The notes under the pieces: model-generated
The model's input: the letters and a program-made list of their open reading frames with translations, nothing else
Databases searched by the model: none
What the model was told of the DNA's origin: nothing
Assembly: GCA_900319225.1 (NCBI GenBank)
Contig: ONNV01000011.1
Location: forward strand, 1 to 64,000
Source of the DNA: an uncultured Prevotellaceae bacterium
GTDB taxonomy: Bacteria > Bacteroidota > Bacteroidia > Bacteroidales > Bacteroidaceae
Direction: 5' to 3'
DNA: 64,000 nucleotides
Made by a program: the position numbers and the translations under genes
In this document: positions 32,286 through 41,002 of the stretch, piece by piece
Numbering within the stretch: the stretch's first letter is position 1
Layout: each line of letters opens with the position of its first letter

Positions 32286-33577
32286 GGCACAGCAGTGTGG
32301 ATATAATCACTTTAGGCTGCTCTAAGAATCTTGTTGATTCTGAGAAACTTATGAGTCAGTTTAAGGCTAACGGCCTGAGAGTGAGACATGATCCCGACAA
32401 GGTCAGTGCCGAGACCGTAATCATAAACACCTGCGGCTTTATAGGTGACGCACAGGAGGAGTCAATAAACATGATTCTGGAGTGTTGTGAGCTTAAGAAA
32501 GCCGGCAAGGTAGGCCGTGTATACGTGATGGGATGCCTGTCACAGAAGTTTCATAAGGAGCTTATGGCAGAGATTCCTGAGGTAGACGGCTGGTACGGCA
32601 AGTTTGACTGGAGTGAGCTGGTAAAGGTAACCGGTCACCGCTGGCATCAGGAGCTTGAAAACAGCCGTACGGTAACCACACCGTCACATTACGCATATCT
32701 TAAGATTGCCGAGGGCTGCAACCGCGGTTGTGCCTACTGCGCCATCCCGCTCATGACCGGAAAGTACCAGTCACGCAGCCAGGAGGATATCCTGGATGAG
32801 GCACGCAAGCTTGTGGCAGGCGGTGTAAAGGAGATTCAGCTGATTGCACAGGATCTTACATATTACGGCACCGATGTGGCTCACAAGCCTACTATCGCGG
32901 AGCTTGTACAGCGTCTTTCAGACCTTCCCGGAGTAGAGTGGCTGCGTCTGCACTACGGCTATCCCAACAACTTCCCCATGGACCTGCTGCCCGTGATGCG
33001 TGAGCGTGACAACGTCTGCAAGTACATGGATATAGCCCTGCAGCATATCAGTGACCCCGTACTCAAGCGCATGCACCGCAATATTACCGCTCAGGAGACC
33101 CGTGAGCTGCTTGCACGCATACGTGAGGAGGTTCCCGGCATACATCTGCGCACCACGCTCATGGTGGGATTCCCCGGTGAAACCGATGATGATTTCAACC
33201 AGCTGGTGGAGTTCGTAAAGGAGCAGCGTTTTGAGCGTATGGGTGCCTTTGCCTATTGTGAGGTGGACGGCACATACTCGGCTCTCCACTACAAGGATGA
33301 TATATCGGATGATATTAAGCAGGCCCGTCTGTCACGCCTGATGCGTGTGCAACAGGATATATCGGCCGTAATAAGCGATGAGAAGGTGGGTAAGACTTTC
33401 AAGACCATGATTGACCGTCTTGAAGGTGACTATTACATAGGCCGTACGGAGTTTGACTCACCCGAGGTTGACCCCGAGGTGCTTATCAAGGCGGACCGCG
33501 AGTTGCCTATAGGGCAGTTCGTGAACGCACATGTCACTGAGGCCGATGCCTTTGACCTTTATGCAGAGATAATTTAA
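32282..33577 (+). CDS. rimO: Ribosomal protein S12 methylthiotransferase
   Basis: This 431-residue radical SAM enzyme methylthiolates Asp of ribosomal protein S12. It has an N-terminal UPF0004 domain with three Cys (near TLGCSKNLVDSE, NTCGF, VMGCLSQ) for one [4Fe-4S] cluster. The radical SAM motif CNRGCAYC holds the second cluster, and a C-terminal TRAM domain ends the protein. Length is normal. It is coupled to ftsY. Confidence 0.96.
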   Translation: MRHSSVDIITLGCSKNLVDSEKLMSQFKANGLRVRHDPDKVSAETVIINTCGFIGDAQEESINMILECCELKKAGKVGRVYVMGCLSQKFHKELMAEIPEVDGWYGKFDWSELVKVTGHRWHQELENSRTVTTPSHYAYLKIAEGCNRGCAYCAIPLMTGKYQSRSQEDILDEARKLVAGGVKEIQLIAQDLTYYGTDVAHKPTIAELVQRLSDLPGVEWLRLHYGYPNNFPMDLLPVMRERDNVCKYMDIALQHISDPVLKRMHRNITAQETRELLARIREEVPGIHLRTTLMVGFPGETDDDFNQLVEFVKEQRFERMGAFAYCEVDGTYSALHYKDDISDDIKQARLSRLMRVQQDISAVISDEKVGKTFKTMIDRLEGDYYIGRTEFDSPEVDPEVLIKADRELPIGQFVNAHVTEADAFDLYAEII

Positions 33578-33592
33578 CTAACCTATACTTAT

Positions 33593-33865
33593 ATGAACAA
33601 CAAACAGTTTTTGAATGAATTGTCCGATAAATGCCAGATTGGTGCCGAGCAGGCTGCCACTCAGGTAGAGCAACTGATCGGAGTCATGGAGAAAATTTGG
33701 CAGGATGGGGACTCTGTAAGCCTTTCAGGGTTCGGTGTTCTAGAAGTTAAGAAAAAGAACGAGCGTGTATCGGTAAACCCCACTACAGGTGTACGCATGC
33801 TTGTTCCACCCAAGCTCGTGCTTACCTACAAGCCCAGTTCATTACTCAAGGAAAAACTTAAATAA
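33593..33865 (+). CDS. HU-family DNA-binding protein
   Basis: This 90-residue histone-like protein bends DNA as a dimer. It has the N-terminal helices and the beta-arm signature GFGVLEVKKKNERVSVNPTTG. It lies 15 bp after rimO and 8 bp before the HU-LysM gene, which carries a second HU domain. Several HU paralogues are usual in Bacteroidetes. Confidence 0.93.
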   Translation: MNNKQFLNELSDKCQIGAEQAATQVEQLIGVMEKIWQDGDSVSLSGFGVLEVKKKNERVSVNPTTGVRMLVPPKLVLTYKPSSLLKEKLK

Positions 33866-33873
33866 GCGGCATT

Positions 33874-35064
33874 ATGGATAACAAGATCAATCTTTCACAG
33901 CTTGCAGAGCGTCTGGCTCAGGAGGGCGGCATGTCCAAGGCTGCTGCAGAACAGTTCGTAAAGAACTTCTTTGATATAATATCACAGCGTGTTCTCGTGG
34001 AGGGCCTGGTTAAGGTCAAGGGGCTTGGCACATTCAAGCTCATTCAGATGGAGGACCGCGAGAGCGTGAACGTAAATACAGGTGAGAGGTTCACCATAGA
34101 GGGCCATCAGAAAATCTCATTTGTTCCTGATGCAGACCTCAAGGATCGTATCAACAAGCCTTTCGCTGCGTTTGATACAGTAGAGATCAGTAAGGAGCAG
34201 GCTGAGGCACTCTCCAGGATGGATGAAGAGGATGAGCAGGAAGTTGTAGCTCCTGTAGCTCCTGCAGTTCCTGAAAAGCCTGCAGCTCCTGAAAAGCCTG
34301 CTGAAGAACCTAAGAAATCCGCCAAGGAGAAGAGACTTGAACAGAAGCAGGCCAAGAAGGCAGAGGAGGCCAAGATGAAGGCTCAGAAACAGCAGGAGAA
34401 GAAAGAGGCTGCTAAGGTTGTCGATACTCCCACCGTCAAGGATATCACCCAGAAGAAGGGCACCCGTTGCCTGCTTAAGGTCCTGATTGCAATACTGACT
34501 ATGATTCTTGTAATTGGTCTGGTACTCTTCATGTTGTGGCCCGTAGTAGGTAACAGCGTACTTGATATCGTTGAGAAGAACCTTAATAAGGCCAAGATAG
34601 AGATGGTATCTGACAGCGTCAAGACCGTCGCTCCGGCAGAGGTTGCTCCTGTCAAGGCAGTTGAGGCTCCCGCAGAGACCGAGTCGGCCAAACCGGCTGA
34701 GAGTCCCGCCGTCAAGCCCGCTCAGCCCCAGCAGAAGCCTGCAAAACCCGCAGTAAAGCCTGCAGAGACACCTGCCAGGACCGAGTCTCTGACTGCAGCC
34801 AAGTATCCCGTCATAAAGCTCAACAGTAAGGATGAGGCCAAGGATCTGTCCGAGTTCACTCTTGCTGATGTAGTTAACTTCAGCATGGAGGGTGTTCTGG
34901 ATACCTATACGCTCAAGAAGGGTGAGACCCTGACAATTGTGGCTCTCAACTATTACGGAAGCAAGAAACTGTGGCCGTACATAGCCAAGTACAATAATAT
35001 CAATGATCCTGCCAGACTTAAGGCCGGTACCGTGGTTAAGGTTCCTGTACTCAAATCCAAGTAA
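33874..35064 (+). CDS. HU domain fused to transmembrane helix and LysM domain
   Basis: The 396-residue product has an HU-like DNA-binding domain (1-95, GLGTFKLIQMEDRESVNVNTG), then a Pro/Ala/Glu/Lys-rich linker. A membrane helix at about 199-226 (VLIAILTMILVIGLVLF) and a second Pro/Ala-rich linker follow. A LysM-like module (345-394, YTLKKGETLTIVALNYYG) ends the protein. This implies cytoplasmic DNA binding and periplasmic peptidoglycan binding in one chain, linking nucleoid to cell wall. The architecture occurs in other Bacteroidales; its role is unknown to me. Confidence 0.85.
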   Translation: MDNKINLSQLAERLAQEGGMSKAAAEQFVKNFFDIISQRVLVEGLVKVKGLGTFKLIQMEDRESVNVNTGERFTIEGHQKISFVPDADLKDRINKPFAAFDTVEISKEQAEALSRMDEEDEQEVVAPVAPAVPEKPAAPEKPAEEPKKSAKEKRLEQKQAKKAEEAKMKAQKQQEKKEAAKVVDTPTVKDITQKKGTRCLLKVLIAILTMILVIGLVLFMLWPVVGNSVLDIVEKNLNKAKIEMVSDSVKTVAPAEVAPVKAVEAPAETESAKPAESPAVKPAQPQQKPAKPAVKPAETPARTESLTAAKYPVIKLNSKDEAKDLSEFTLADVVNFSMEGVLDTYTLKKGETLTIVALNYYGSKKLWPYIAKYNNINDPARLKAGTVVKVPVLKSK

Positions 35065-35158
35065 CCGGAAACGGATAAAAAGTGCAAAAACTATAAAAAA
35101 CTAACTGCTTACAATACTATTTAAACTATTTTAGTTTATAGCTGCGTACAATAAGCCC

Positions 35159-35166
35159 TATATTTG
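35159..35166 (+). promoter_or_regulatory. -7 box of the moxR-bat operon
   Basis: TATATTTG, 64 bp upstream of the moxR ATG at 35230. It follows a 165-bp AT-rich spacer and probably serves the whole seven-gene cluster to batE. Confidence 0.65.
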
Positions 35167-35229
35167 GCCTGTGCCTAAGGTGCAGACCACTAGGGCACGC
35201 ACTAGAACTAACTGATAATAAAAGATCTT

Positions 35230-36225
35230 ATGAGTGAAAGCGTTGACATTAAGGAACTGAATGAACGCATTGAACAACAGAGCGCATTCGTGACAAACCT
35301 GATGGCCGGAATGGATCAGGTTATCGTGGGACAGAAACATCTTGTAGAATCTTTGCTGATTGGTCTCCTGTCGGACGGACATATCCTCCTGGAGGGTGTT
35401 CCCGGCTTGGCCAAGACACTTGCCATCAAGACCCTGGCATCTCTTATAGATGCAAGTTTCAACCGTATACAGTTTACTCCAGACCTGCTGCCTGCCGATG
35501 TCGTGGGTACCATGATATACAGCCAGAAGGATGAGTCATTCCTGCCCAAGAAGGGCCCCGTATTTGCCAATTTCATATTGGCCGATGAGATAAACCGTGC
35601 CCCCGCCAAGGTTCAGAGCGCATTGCTCGAGGCTATGCAGGAGCGTCAGGTTACTCTGGGCGGTGAGACATTCAGCCTGCCCAAGCCTTTCCTGGTTATG
35701 GCTACCCAGAACCCGATAGAGCAGGAGGGTACATACCCGCTGCCTGAGGCTCAGGTTGACCGTTTCATGCTCAAGGCAGTCATTGACTACCCCAAGATTG
35801 AGGAGGAGAAGAAAATCATACATCAGCAGATACACCACGCATTCGGTACCGTAAAGCCCGTGATGTCCACCGATGACATCATTGAGGCACGTAAGGTTGT
35901 TGACCTGGTATATCTGGATGAGAAGATTGAGCAGTATATTGCCGATATCGTATTCGCTACACGTTATCCTGAAAAGTACGGACTCAAGGAGATCAAGGAG
36001 CTCATATCATTCGGCGGTTCACCCCGTGCATCAATAAATCTGGCTCTGGCAGCCCGCTCATACGCATTCATCAAGCGTAGAGGTTATGTAGTGCCTGAGG
36101 ATGTACGTGCCATTGCACATGATGTACTGCGTCACCGCATCGGACTCACATATGAGGCCGAGGCAACCAACGTTACCCAGGATGAGCTTGTAAGCCGTAT
36201 CTTGAACAAGGTTGAAGTACCTTGA
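35230..36225 (+). CDS. MoxR-family AAA+ ATPase
   Basis: This 331-residue AAA+ chaperone-type ATPase has Walker A GVPGLAKT, Walker B ILADEINRA and sensor-1 MATQNP. MoxR ATPases help mature or insert metal centres and act with VWA proteins. Here it heads the bat cluster (DUF58, BatA, BatB, BatD, BatE), which in Bacteroides is tied to oxygen tolerance and envelope stress. Confidence 0.93.
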   Translation: MSESVDIKELNERIEQQSAFVTNLMAGMDQVIVGQKHLVESLLIGLLSDGHILLEGVPGLAKTLAIKTLASLIDASFNRIQFTPDLLPADVVGTMIYSQKDESFLPKKGPVFANFILADEINRAPAKVQSALLEAMQERQVTLGGETFSLPKPFLVMATQNPIEQEGTYPLPEAQVDRFMLKAVIDYPKIEEEKKIIHQQIHHAFGTVKPVMSTDDIIEARKVVDLVYLDEKIEQYIADIVFATRYPEKYGLKEIKELISFGGSPRASINLALAARSYAFIKRRGYVVPEDVRAIAHDVLRHRIGLTYEAEATNVTQDELVSRILNKVEVP

Positions 36226-36251
36226 TTTAAACTTCTTATAATCAGTTTAAT

Positions 36252-37121
36252 ATGGAGACAAGTGAACTGATAAGGAAGGTCCGGAAAATTGAGATCAAGA
36301 CCCGCGGTCTGTCCAGTAACATTTTTGCCGGTCAGTACCATACTGCGTTCAAGGGACGCGGTATGGCATTCAGCGAGGTGCGTGAGTACCAGTATGGTGA
36401 CGAGCCCCGTGACATTGACTGGAACGTTACTGCACGAATGAACAAGCCCTACTCAAAGGTGTTTGAAGAGGAGCGTGAACTCACCGTAATGCTTATGGTC
36501 GATGTGTCGGACAGCCTCAATTTCGGTACCAGCGTCATGATGAAACGTGAGATGGTCACTGAGATTGCCGCTACGCTGGCATTTGCTGCCATAGAGAACA
36601 ATGATAAGGTGGGACTGCTCTTTTTCAGCGACCGTATAGAGAAGTTCATTCCGCCCCAGAAAGGCCGCCGTCATATTCTATATCTTATACGTGAACTGCT
36701 TGACTTCCAGCCCCAAAGCAACTCTACCGATATAACCGTACCGCTGGAGTTCCTTACAGGTGCCGTAAAGAAGCGCTGTACCGCATTTCTTTTGAGTGAC
36801 TTCATAGACTCTCATGATTACCGCAATGCCCTGAGCATAGCCAACCGTAAGCATGACATAGTTGCCATACGCGTATATGACCGCCGTATGGAGGAGTTGC
36901 CCGATGTAGGCCTTATGAAACTTCTGGATTCAGAGACCGGACAGGAGATGTACATTGATACGTCATCCATGCGTGTACGTGAGGCTCACCACAAGTGGTT
37001 CCTGGACAATACGGAGCGCGTCAAGGACTACCTTACACGCAGCCGTGTGGATTCAGTCTCCGTAAGGACCGACCAGGATTATGTGAAGGCGCTTATGGGA
37101 CTGTTCGCAAAACGCAACTGA
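36252..37121 (+). CDS. DUF58 / VWA-like protein of the bat operon
   Basis: The 289-residue cytosolic protein has the DUF58 signature GRGMAFSEVREYQYGDEPRDIDW at 36-58, followed by a VWA-like fold with DVSDS (metal-site DxSxS). DUF58 proteins are partners of MoxR ATPases. It lies 26 bp after moxR and directly abuts the next gene. Confidence 0.92.
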   Translation: METSELIRKVRKIEIKTRGLSSNIFAGQYHTAFKGRGMAFSEVREYQYGDEPRDIDWNVTARMNKPYSKVFEEERELTVMLMVDVSDSLNFGTSVMMKREMVTEIAATLAFAAIENNDKVGLLFFSDRIEKFIPPQKGRRHILYLIRELLDFQPQSNSTDITVPLEFLTGAVKKRCTAFLLSDFIDSHDYRNALSIANRKHDIVAIRVYDRRMEELPDVGLMKLLDSETGQEMYIDTSSMRVREAHHKWFLDNTERVKDYLTRSRVDSVSVRTDQDYVKALMGLFAKRN

Positions 37122-38201
37122 ATGATGAGAAGATTCTTTTTATACCTGTTTGTCACATTGGTTCCGATGGGTTTTGCATCGGCCCAGAACGTTGTTGTTC
37201 AGGCCCAGGTGGACTCCATGATGATGTGGATTGGACAGCAGACAGGACTGCATATTGAGGTTACCTGCGATGCAGGACAGGATATAGTGTTCCCCAGCTA
37301 CCGTGACACTATAGTTGAAGGGTTGGAGATAATACCGCCTGTACTCACTGACACACAGTATGTGAACAACGGTCAGCGTATGACCGTAAAGCGCAGTTAT
37401 ACGGTCACCTGCTTTGACTCAACGCTCATCTACATCCCCTCAATACCTGTAATGGTAGACGGAGAGGAGTACCAGTCCAACCGTCTGGCCCTGGCATTCA
37501 CTACGTATGATATACCGGAAGGTGAGGAGACCAAGATATTCGGTCCCAAGGATAACATGAAAGCTCCGGTCCGCTTCTATGAGATAAGGGGCATGATGCT
37601 TTTCTGGATACTTACAGCTATCGCCGTGGTGCTGGCCGTATATCTGTTTGTACGTTATCGTGATGACAAACCTATCATACGCAAGATTAAGATTGAACCC
37701 AAGGTTCCCGCTCATGTCAGGGCCATATCGGAGATAGAGGATCTGCGTAAGGCCGGCGGCCCTCACAATGAGGATGCCAAGGCCTATTATACCCAGCTTA
37801 CCGATATCCTGCGCGAGTACATAAATGACAGGTTCGGGTTCAACGCCACGGAGATGACGTCATATGAAATCCTGGAACGTCTTGAGGAGAGTCAGGACAA
37901 GGAGTCACTCAGTGAGCTCCGTGACCTGCTGTCCACATCGGATATGGTGAAGTTTGCCAAGTTCAAGCCCATGCTCAATGAGAATGACCGCAATCTGGTC
38001 TGCGCGCTTGAGTTCGTGAACGGAACCAAGGTCGAGATCCCTGATACGGAACTGCAACCCCGTGAGGAGGAGACCATAGTGGAGATGAAACGCAGCAAGG
38101 GAGCGCGTACGGCACTGCTTGTAACCGGATTGGCACTGTCAGTTGCCGGAGCTGTGTTCCTGGTATATGCTGTGCTTAAGTTGTATTATCTGTTCTTCTA
38201 A
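37122..38201 (+). CDS. Exported membrane protein of the bat operon (DUF4381-like)
   Basis: The 359-residue product has a signal peptide (1-22), an extracytoplasmic beta-rich domain, a membrane helix at about 157-178 and a cytosolic helical domain. A final hydrophobic segment lies at 333-355. It occupies the usual place between DUF58 and batA. It resembles the DUF4381-type component by position and topology, not by firm motif. It starts directly after the DUF58 stop. Confidence 0.8.
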   Translation: MMRRFFLYLFVTLVPMGFASAQNVVVQAQVDSMMMWIGQQTGLHIEVTCDAGQDIVFPSYRDTIVEGLEIIPPVLTDTQYVNNGQRMTVKRSYTVTCFDSTLIYIPSIPVMVDGEEYQSNRLALAFTTYDIPEGEETKIFGPKDNMKAPVRFYEIRGMMLFWILTAIAVVLAVYLFVRYRDDKPIIRKIKIEPKVPAHVRAISEIEDLRKAGGPHNEDAKAYYTQLTDILREYINDRFGFNATEMTSYEILERLEESQDKESLSELRDLLSTSDMVKFAKFKPMLNENDRNLVCALEFVNGTKVEIPDTELQPREEETIVEMKRSKGARTALLVTGLALSVAGAVFLVYAVLKLYYLFF

Positions 38202-38212
38202 ATTACTGAGCC

Positions 38213-39211
38213 ATGACATTTGCAAACAGCGCATATCTTCTGTTGATGCTTCTGGTCATACCGTGCGTTCTGTGGTATGTGCTCAGAGGCCGTAAGAGAC
38301 GTGCAACACTCTCTGTTCCCACCACGTCCATGTACAGCGGAATGGGAAAGAGCTGGAAATATTACCTTATACATGTCCCCTTTATACTTGACATGGTGGC
38401 ACTCGTGCTGCTGTCGCTCATCCTGGCCCGTCCGCAGTCCACAGACCGCTGGCAGGATACCGAGATAGAGGGAATAGACATCATGCTTTGCGTTGACGTA
38501 TCCACCAGTATGCTGGCTGAGGACCTTAAGCCTAACCGTATTGAGGCAGCCAAGCAGGTGGCATCGGAATTCATAAACGGACGTCCCAATGACAATATCG
38601 GTCTTACCATATTTGCCGGCGAGGCGTTTACCCAGTGCCCGATGACCGTTGACCATGCTGTGCTGCTCAACATGTTCCAGAACGTAAGCAGTGACATTGC
38701 AGCACGCGGAATCATAGATGACGGAACTGCAATAGGTATGGGACTTGCCAACGCCATCAGCCGTCTTAAGGACAGCCAGGCCAAATCAAAGGTGATAATC
38801 CTGCTTACCGACGGTTCAAACAACCGTGGTGAGATATCACCCATGACTGCGGCCGAGATGGCCAAGAGCTTCGGAATAAGGGTCTATACCATAGGCGTAG
38901 GAACGAATGGTACTGCACCGTACCCGGTACAGGGAGCGTTCGGCAAGCAGTACGTCAACGTTGCTGTTGAGATTGATGAGAATGTACTCCGTGATATAGC
39001 CAAGACTGCCAATGGTCAGTACTACCGTGCCACCAGCAACAGCAAGCTCAAGGAGGTATATGAAGAGATTGACAAACTGGAGAGAACCAAGCTTCAGGTC
39101 AAGGAATTCAGCAAGAACCAGGAGGAGTTTCAGCCGCTTGCGCTGGCACTTATACTGAGCCTGCTGCTGTCCATACTGCTCAAGCAGACGGTTCTCAGAA
39201 CCATACCATAA
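38213..39211 (+). CDS. batA: BatA, VWA-domain membrane protein
   Basis: The 332-residue product has two N-terminal membrane helices (5-22 and about 55-73), a VWA domain with MIDAS DVSTS and later Thr/Asp residues (LTDGSNN), and a C-terminal helix. It faces the periplasm with the membrane as anchor. BatA acts with BatB to E and MoxR in oxygen and oxidative stress tolerance in Bacteroides fragilis. Gap to the previous gene is 11 bp. Confidence 0.92.
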   Translation: MTFANSAYLLLMLLVIPCVLWYVLRGRKRRATLSVPTTSMYSGMGKSWKYYLIHVPFILDMVALVLLSLILARPQSTDRWQDTEIEGIDIMLCVDVSTSMLAEDLKPNRIEAAKQVASEFINGRPNDNIGLTIFAGEAFTQCPMTVDHAVLLNMFQNVSSDIAARGIIDDGTAIGMGLANAISRLKDSQAKSKVIILLTDGSNNRGEISPMTAAEMAKSFGIRVYTIGVGTNGTAPYPVQGAFGKQYVNVAVEIDENVLRDIAKTANGQYYRATSNSKLKEVYEEIDKLERTKLQVKEFSKNQEEFQPLALALILSLLLSILLKQTVLRTIP

Positions 39212-39234
39212 GCCAAGGCTAAAGTTTGTAAGCT

Positions 39235-41001
39235 ATGTTCAAATTCGCAAATCCTGAATATCTGTATCTGCTGGCACTGGTACCGGTGCTGGTAGTCCTG
39301 CATGTAGTCTCCGGTATACGTCGCCGCAAGAAACTGGCACAGTACGGTGATGAGGAGCTGCTGTCAAAGCTTATGCCCGATGTATCCGTGACTCGTCCCA
39401 ACATAAAGTTCTGGCTGTTGTTTGCTGCCTATACTCTGGGTTGTTTCCTTCTGGCCAGACCGCAGTTCGGCTCCAAGCAGGAGACTGTGATGCGCAGGGG
39501 CATTGAGACTGTGATAGCTCTTGATATATCCAACTCGATGCTGGCCGATGATGTCACCCCGAGCCGTCTTGAGAAGTCCAAGCGCATAATATCAAACCTT
39601 GTCGACCAGTTCCAGGATGACAAGATTGGTCTGATTGTATTTGCCGGTGACGCCTTTGTGCAGTTGCCCATCACCAGTGACTTCATATCGGCCAAGGTAT
39701 TCCTGAATACCATCAGCCCGGCTCTTATAACCCGTCAGGGAACCGATATCAAGACAGCCATAGAGCTGGCAACGCGCAGTTTCACACCCAATGAGGGAGT
39801 GGGTAAGGCCATTATCGTGATAACTGACGGTGAGAACCATGAGGGTGGGGCCGAGGAGGCCGCCCGTGCCGCTGCCGAGAAGGGTTACATGGTATATGTC
39901 ATGGGCGTAGGCCTGCCGTCGGGATCACCCATACCGGGTGACAGGAGCGGCGAGTTCCGCAAGGACCGTGAGGGCAATGTGGTCATTACCCGTCTGGATG
40001 AGGAGATGTGCCGTAAGATAGCTGCCGCAGGCAAGGGTTCATACTTCTATGTGGACAACTCAAATGCGGCCGAGAAGGCACTCCAGAAAGAGATTGACAA
40101 ACTGGCTAAGGCCGATATAGAGAGCACCGTATACACCGAGTATGACGAGCAGTTCCAGATAATTGCATGGATGATACTGATCATACTGCTGTTTGAGATA
40201 TTCATCTGTGAGAGCCGCAATCCCAGACTCAAGAATTTCAGCCTGTTCAAGACCCTGATGGTGGCCGTTATGATAATGTCGGCTACGGGGGTATCGGCCC
40301 AGCGTTCTGACCGCTCATTCATACGTAAAGGCAACCGCCTGTATGAGGACAGCCTCTTCATCAAAGCCGAGGAGAACTATCTCAAGGCCATTGACGTCAA
40401 TCCGGAACTCTATGAGGGTAACTACAACCTGGGTAATGCCTATACCGCACAGCAAAAGCCCAATGAGGCTGTTGAGCAGTACCGTAAGACCGCCAATGCC
40501 TTGGAAGCCAGAAAGAAAGAGCTGATGGCTGATCCCGATGCCGACCGTAAGGAGTTGGAGAAATGTAAGAAAGACCTGGCTCAGACCTATCATAACACCG
40601 GTGTCGTATATCATATGTCGGAGCGTTATGACAAGGCTGTAGAGTCATACAAGGAGGCCTTGCGCAACAATCCTCTTGATGATGAGACCCGTTACAACCT
40701 GATTCTTGCGCAGCGCATGCTTAAGCAGCAGCAACAACAGCAGCAACAGCAGCAGGAACAGCAGCAAGAGCAACAGCAGGAGCAGCAACAGGAACAGCAG
40801 CAACAGGAACAGCAGCAACAGGAGCAGCAACAGCAGGAACAGCAGCAACAGGAGCAACAGCAAGAGCAGCAGGATATGTCACAGGAGAATGCCGAGCAGA
40901 TTCTGGAGGCTGCCATGCAGGATGAGAAGGATGTACAGGAGCGTGTCCAGGAGCAGCTCATGAAAGTCCAGCCCAAGAAACCGTTAGAAAAAGATTGGTA
41001 A
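39235..41001 (+). CDS. batB: BatB-BatC fusion: VWA domain plus TPR with Gln/Glu tract
   Basis: The 588-residue product starts with a BatB-type part: two helices, VWA MIDAS DISNS, and a membrane helix near 305-320. A hydrophobic signal-like segment around 340-355 (MVAVMIMSATGVSAQ) marks the former BatC start. TPR repeats follow (about 365-495: NYNLGNAYTAQQKP, YHNTGVVYHMSERYD). Residues 497-545 are a low-complexity run of Gln with Glu encoded by CAG/CAA/GAG repeats. BatB and BatC are often separate genes, so this is a fusion. Confidence 0.9.
   Translation: MFKFANPEYLYLLALVPVLVVLHVVSGIRRRKKLAQYGDEELLSKLMPDVSVTRPNIKFWLLFAAYTLGCFLLARPQFGSKQETVMRRGIETVIALDISNSMLADDVTPSRLEKSKRIISNLVDQFQDDKIGLIVFAGDAFVQLPITSDFISAKVFLNTISPALITRQGTDIKTAIELATRSFTPNEGVGKAIIVITDGENHEGGAEEAARAAAEKGYMVYVMGVGLPSGSPIPGDRSGEFRKDREGNVVITRLDEEMCRKIAAAGKGSYFYVDNSNAAEKALQKEIDKLAKADIESTVYTEYDEQFQIIAWMILIILLFEIFICESRNPRLKNFSLFKTLMVAVMIMSATGVSAQRSDRSFIRKGNRLYEDSLFIKAEENYLKAIDVNPELYEGNYNLGNAYTAQQKPNEAVEQYRKTANALEARKKELMADPDADRKELEKCKKDLAQTYHNTGVVYHMSERYDKAVESYKEALRNNPLDDETRYNLILAQRMLKQQQQQQQQQQEQQQEQQQEQQQEQQQQEQQQQEQQQQEQQQQEQQQEQQDMSQENAEQILEAAMQDEKDVQERVQEQLMKVQPKKPLEKDW
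40722..40873 (+). repeat. CAG/CAA/GAG microsatellite-like tract inside batB
   Basis: About 150 bp of CAG, CAA and GAG/GAA triplets encodes the Gln/Glu tract. Imperfect units such as CAGCAACAGGAA recur in tandem. Length changes in threes would keep the frame, so the tract may vary between strains. Confidence 0.85.
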
Positions 41002-41002
41002 T

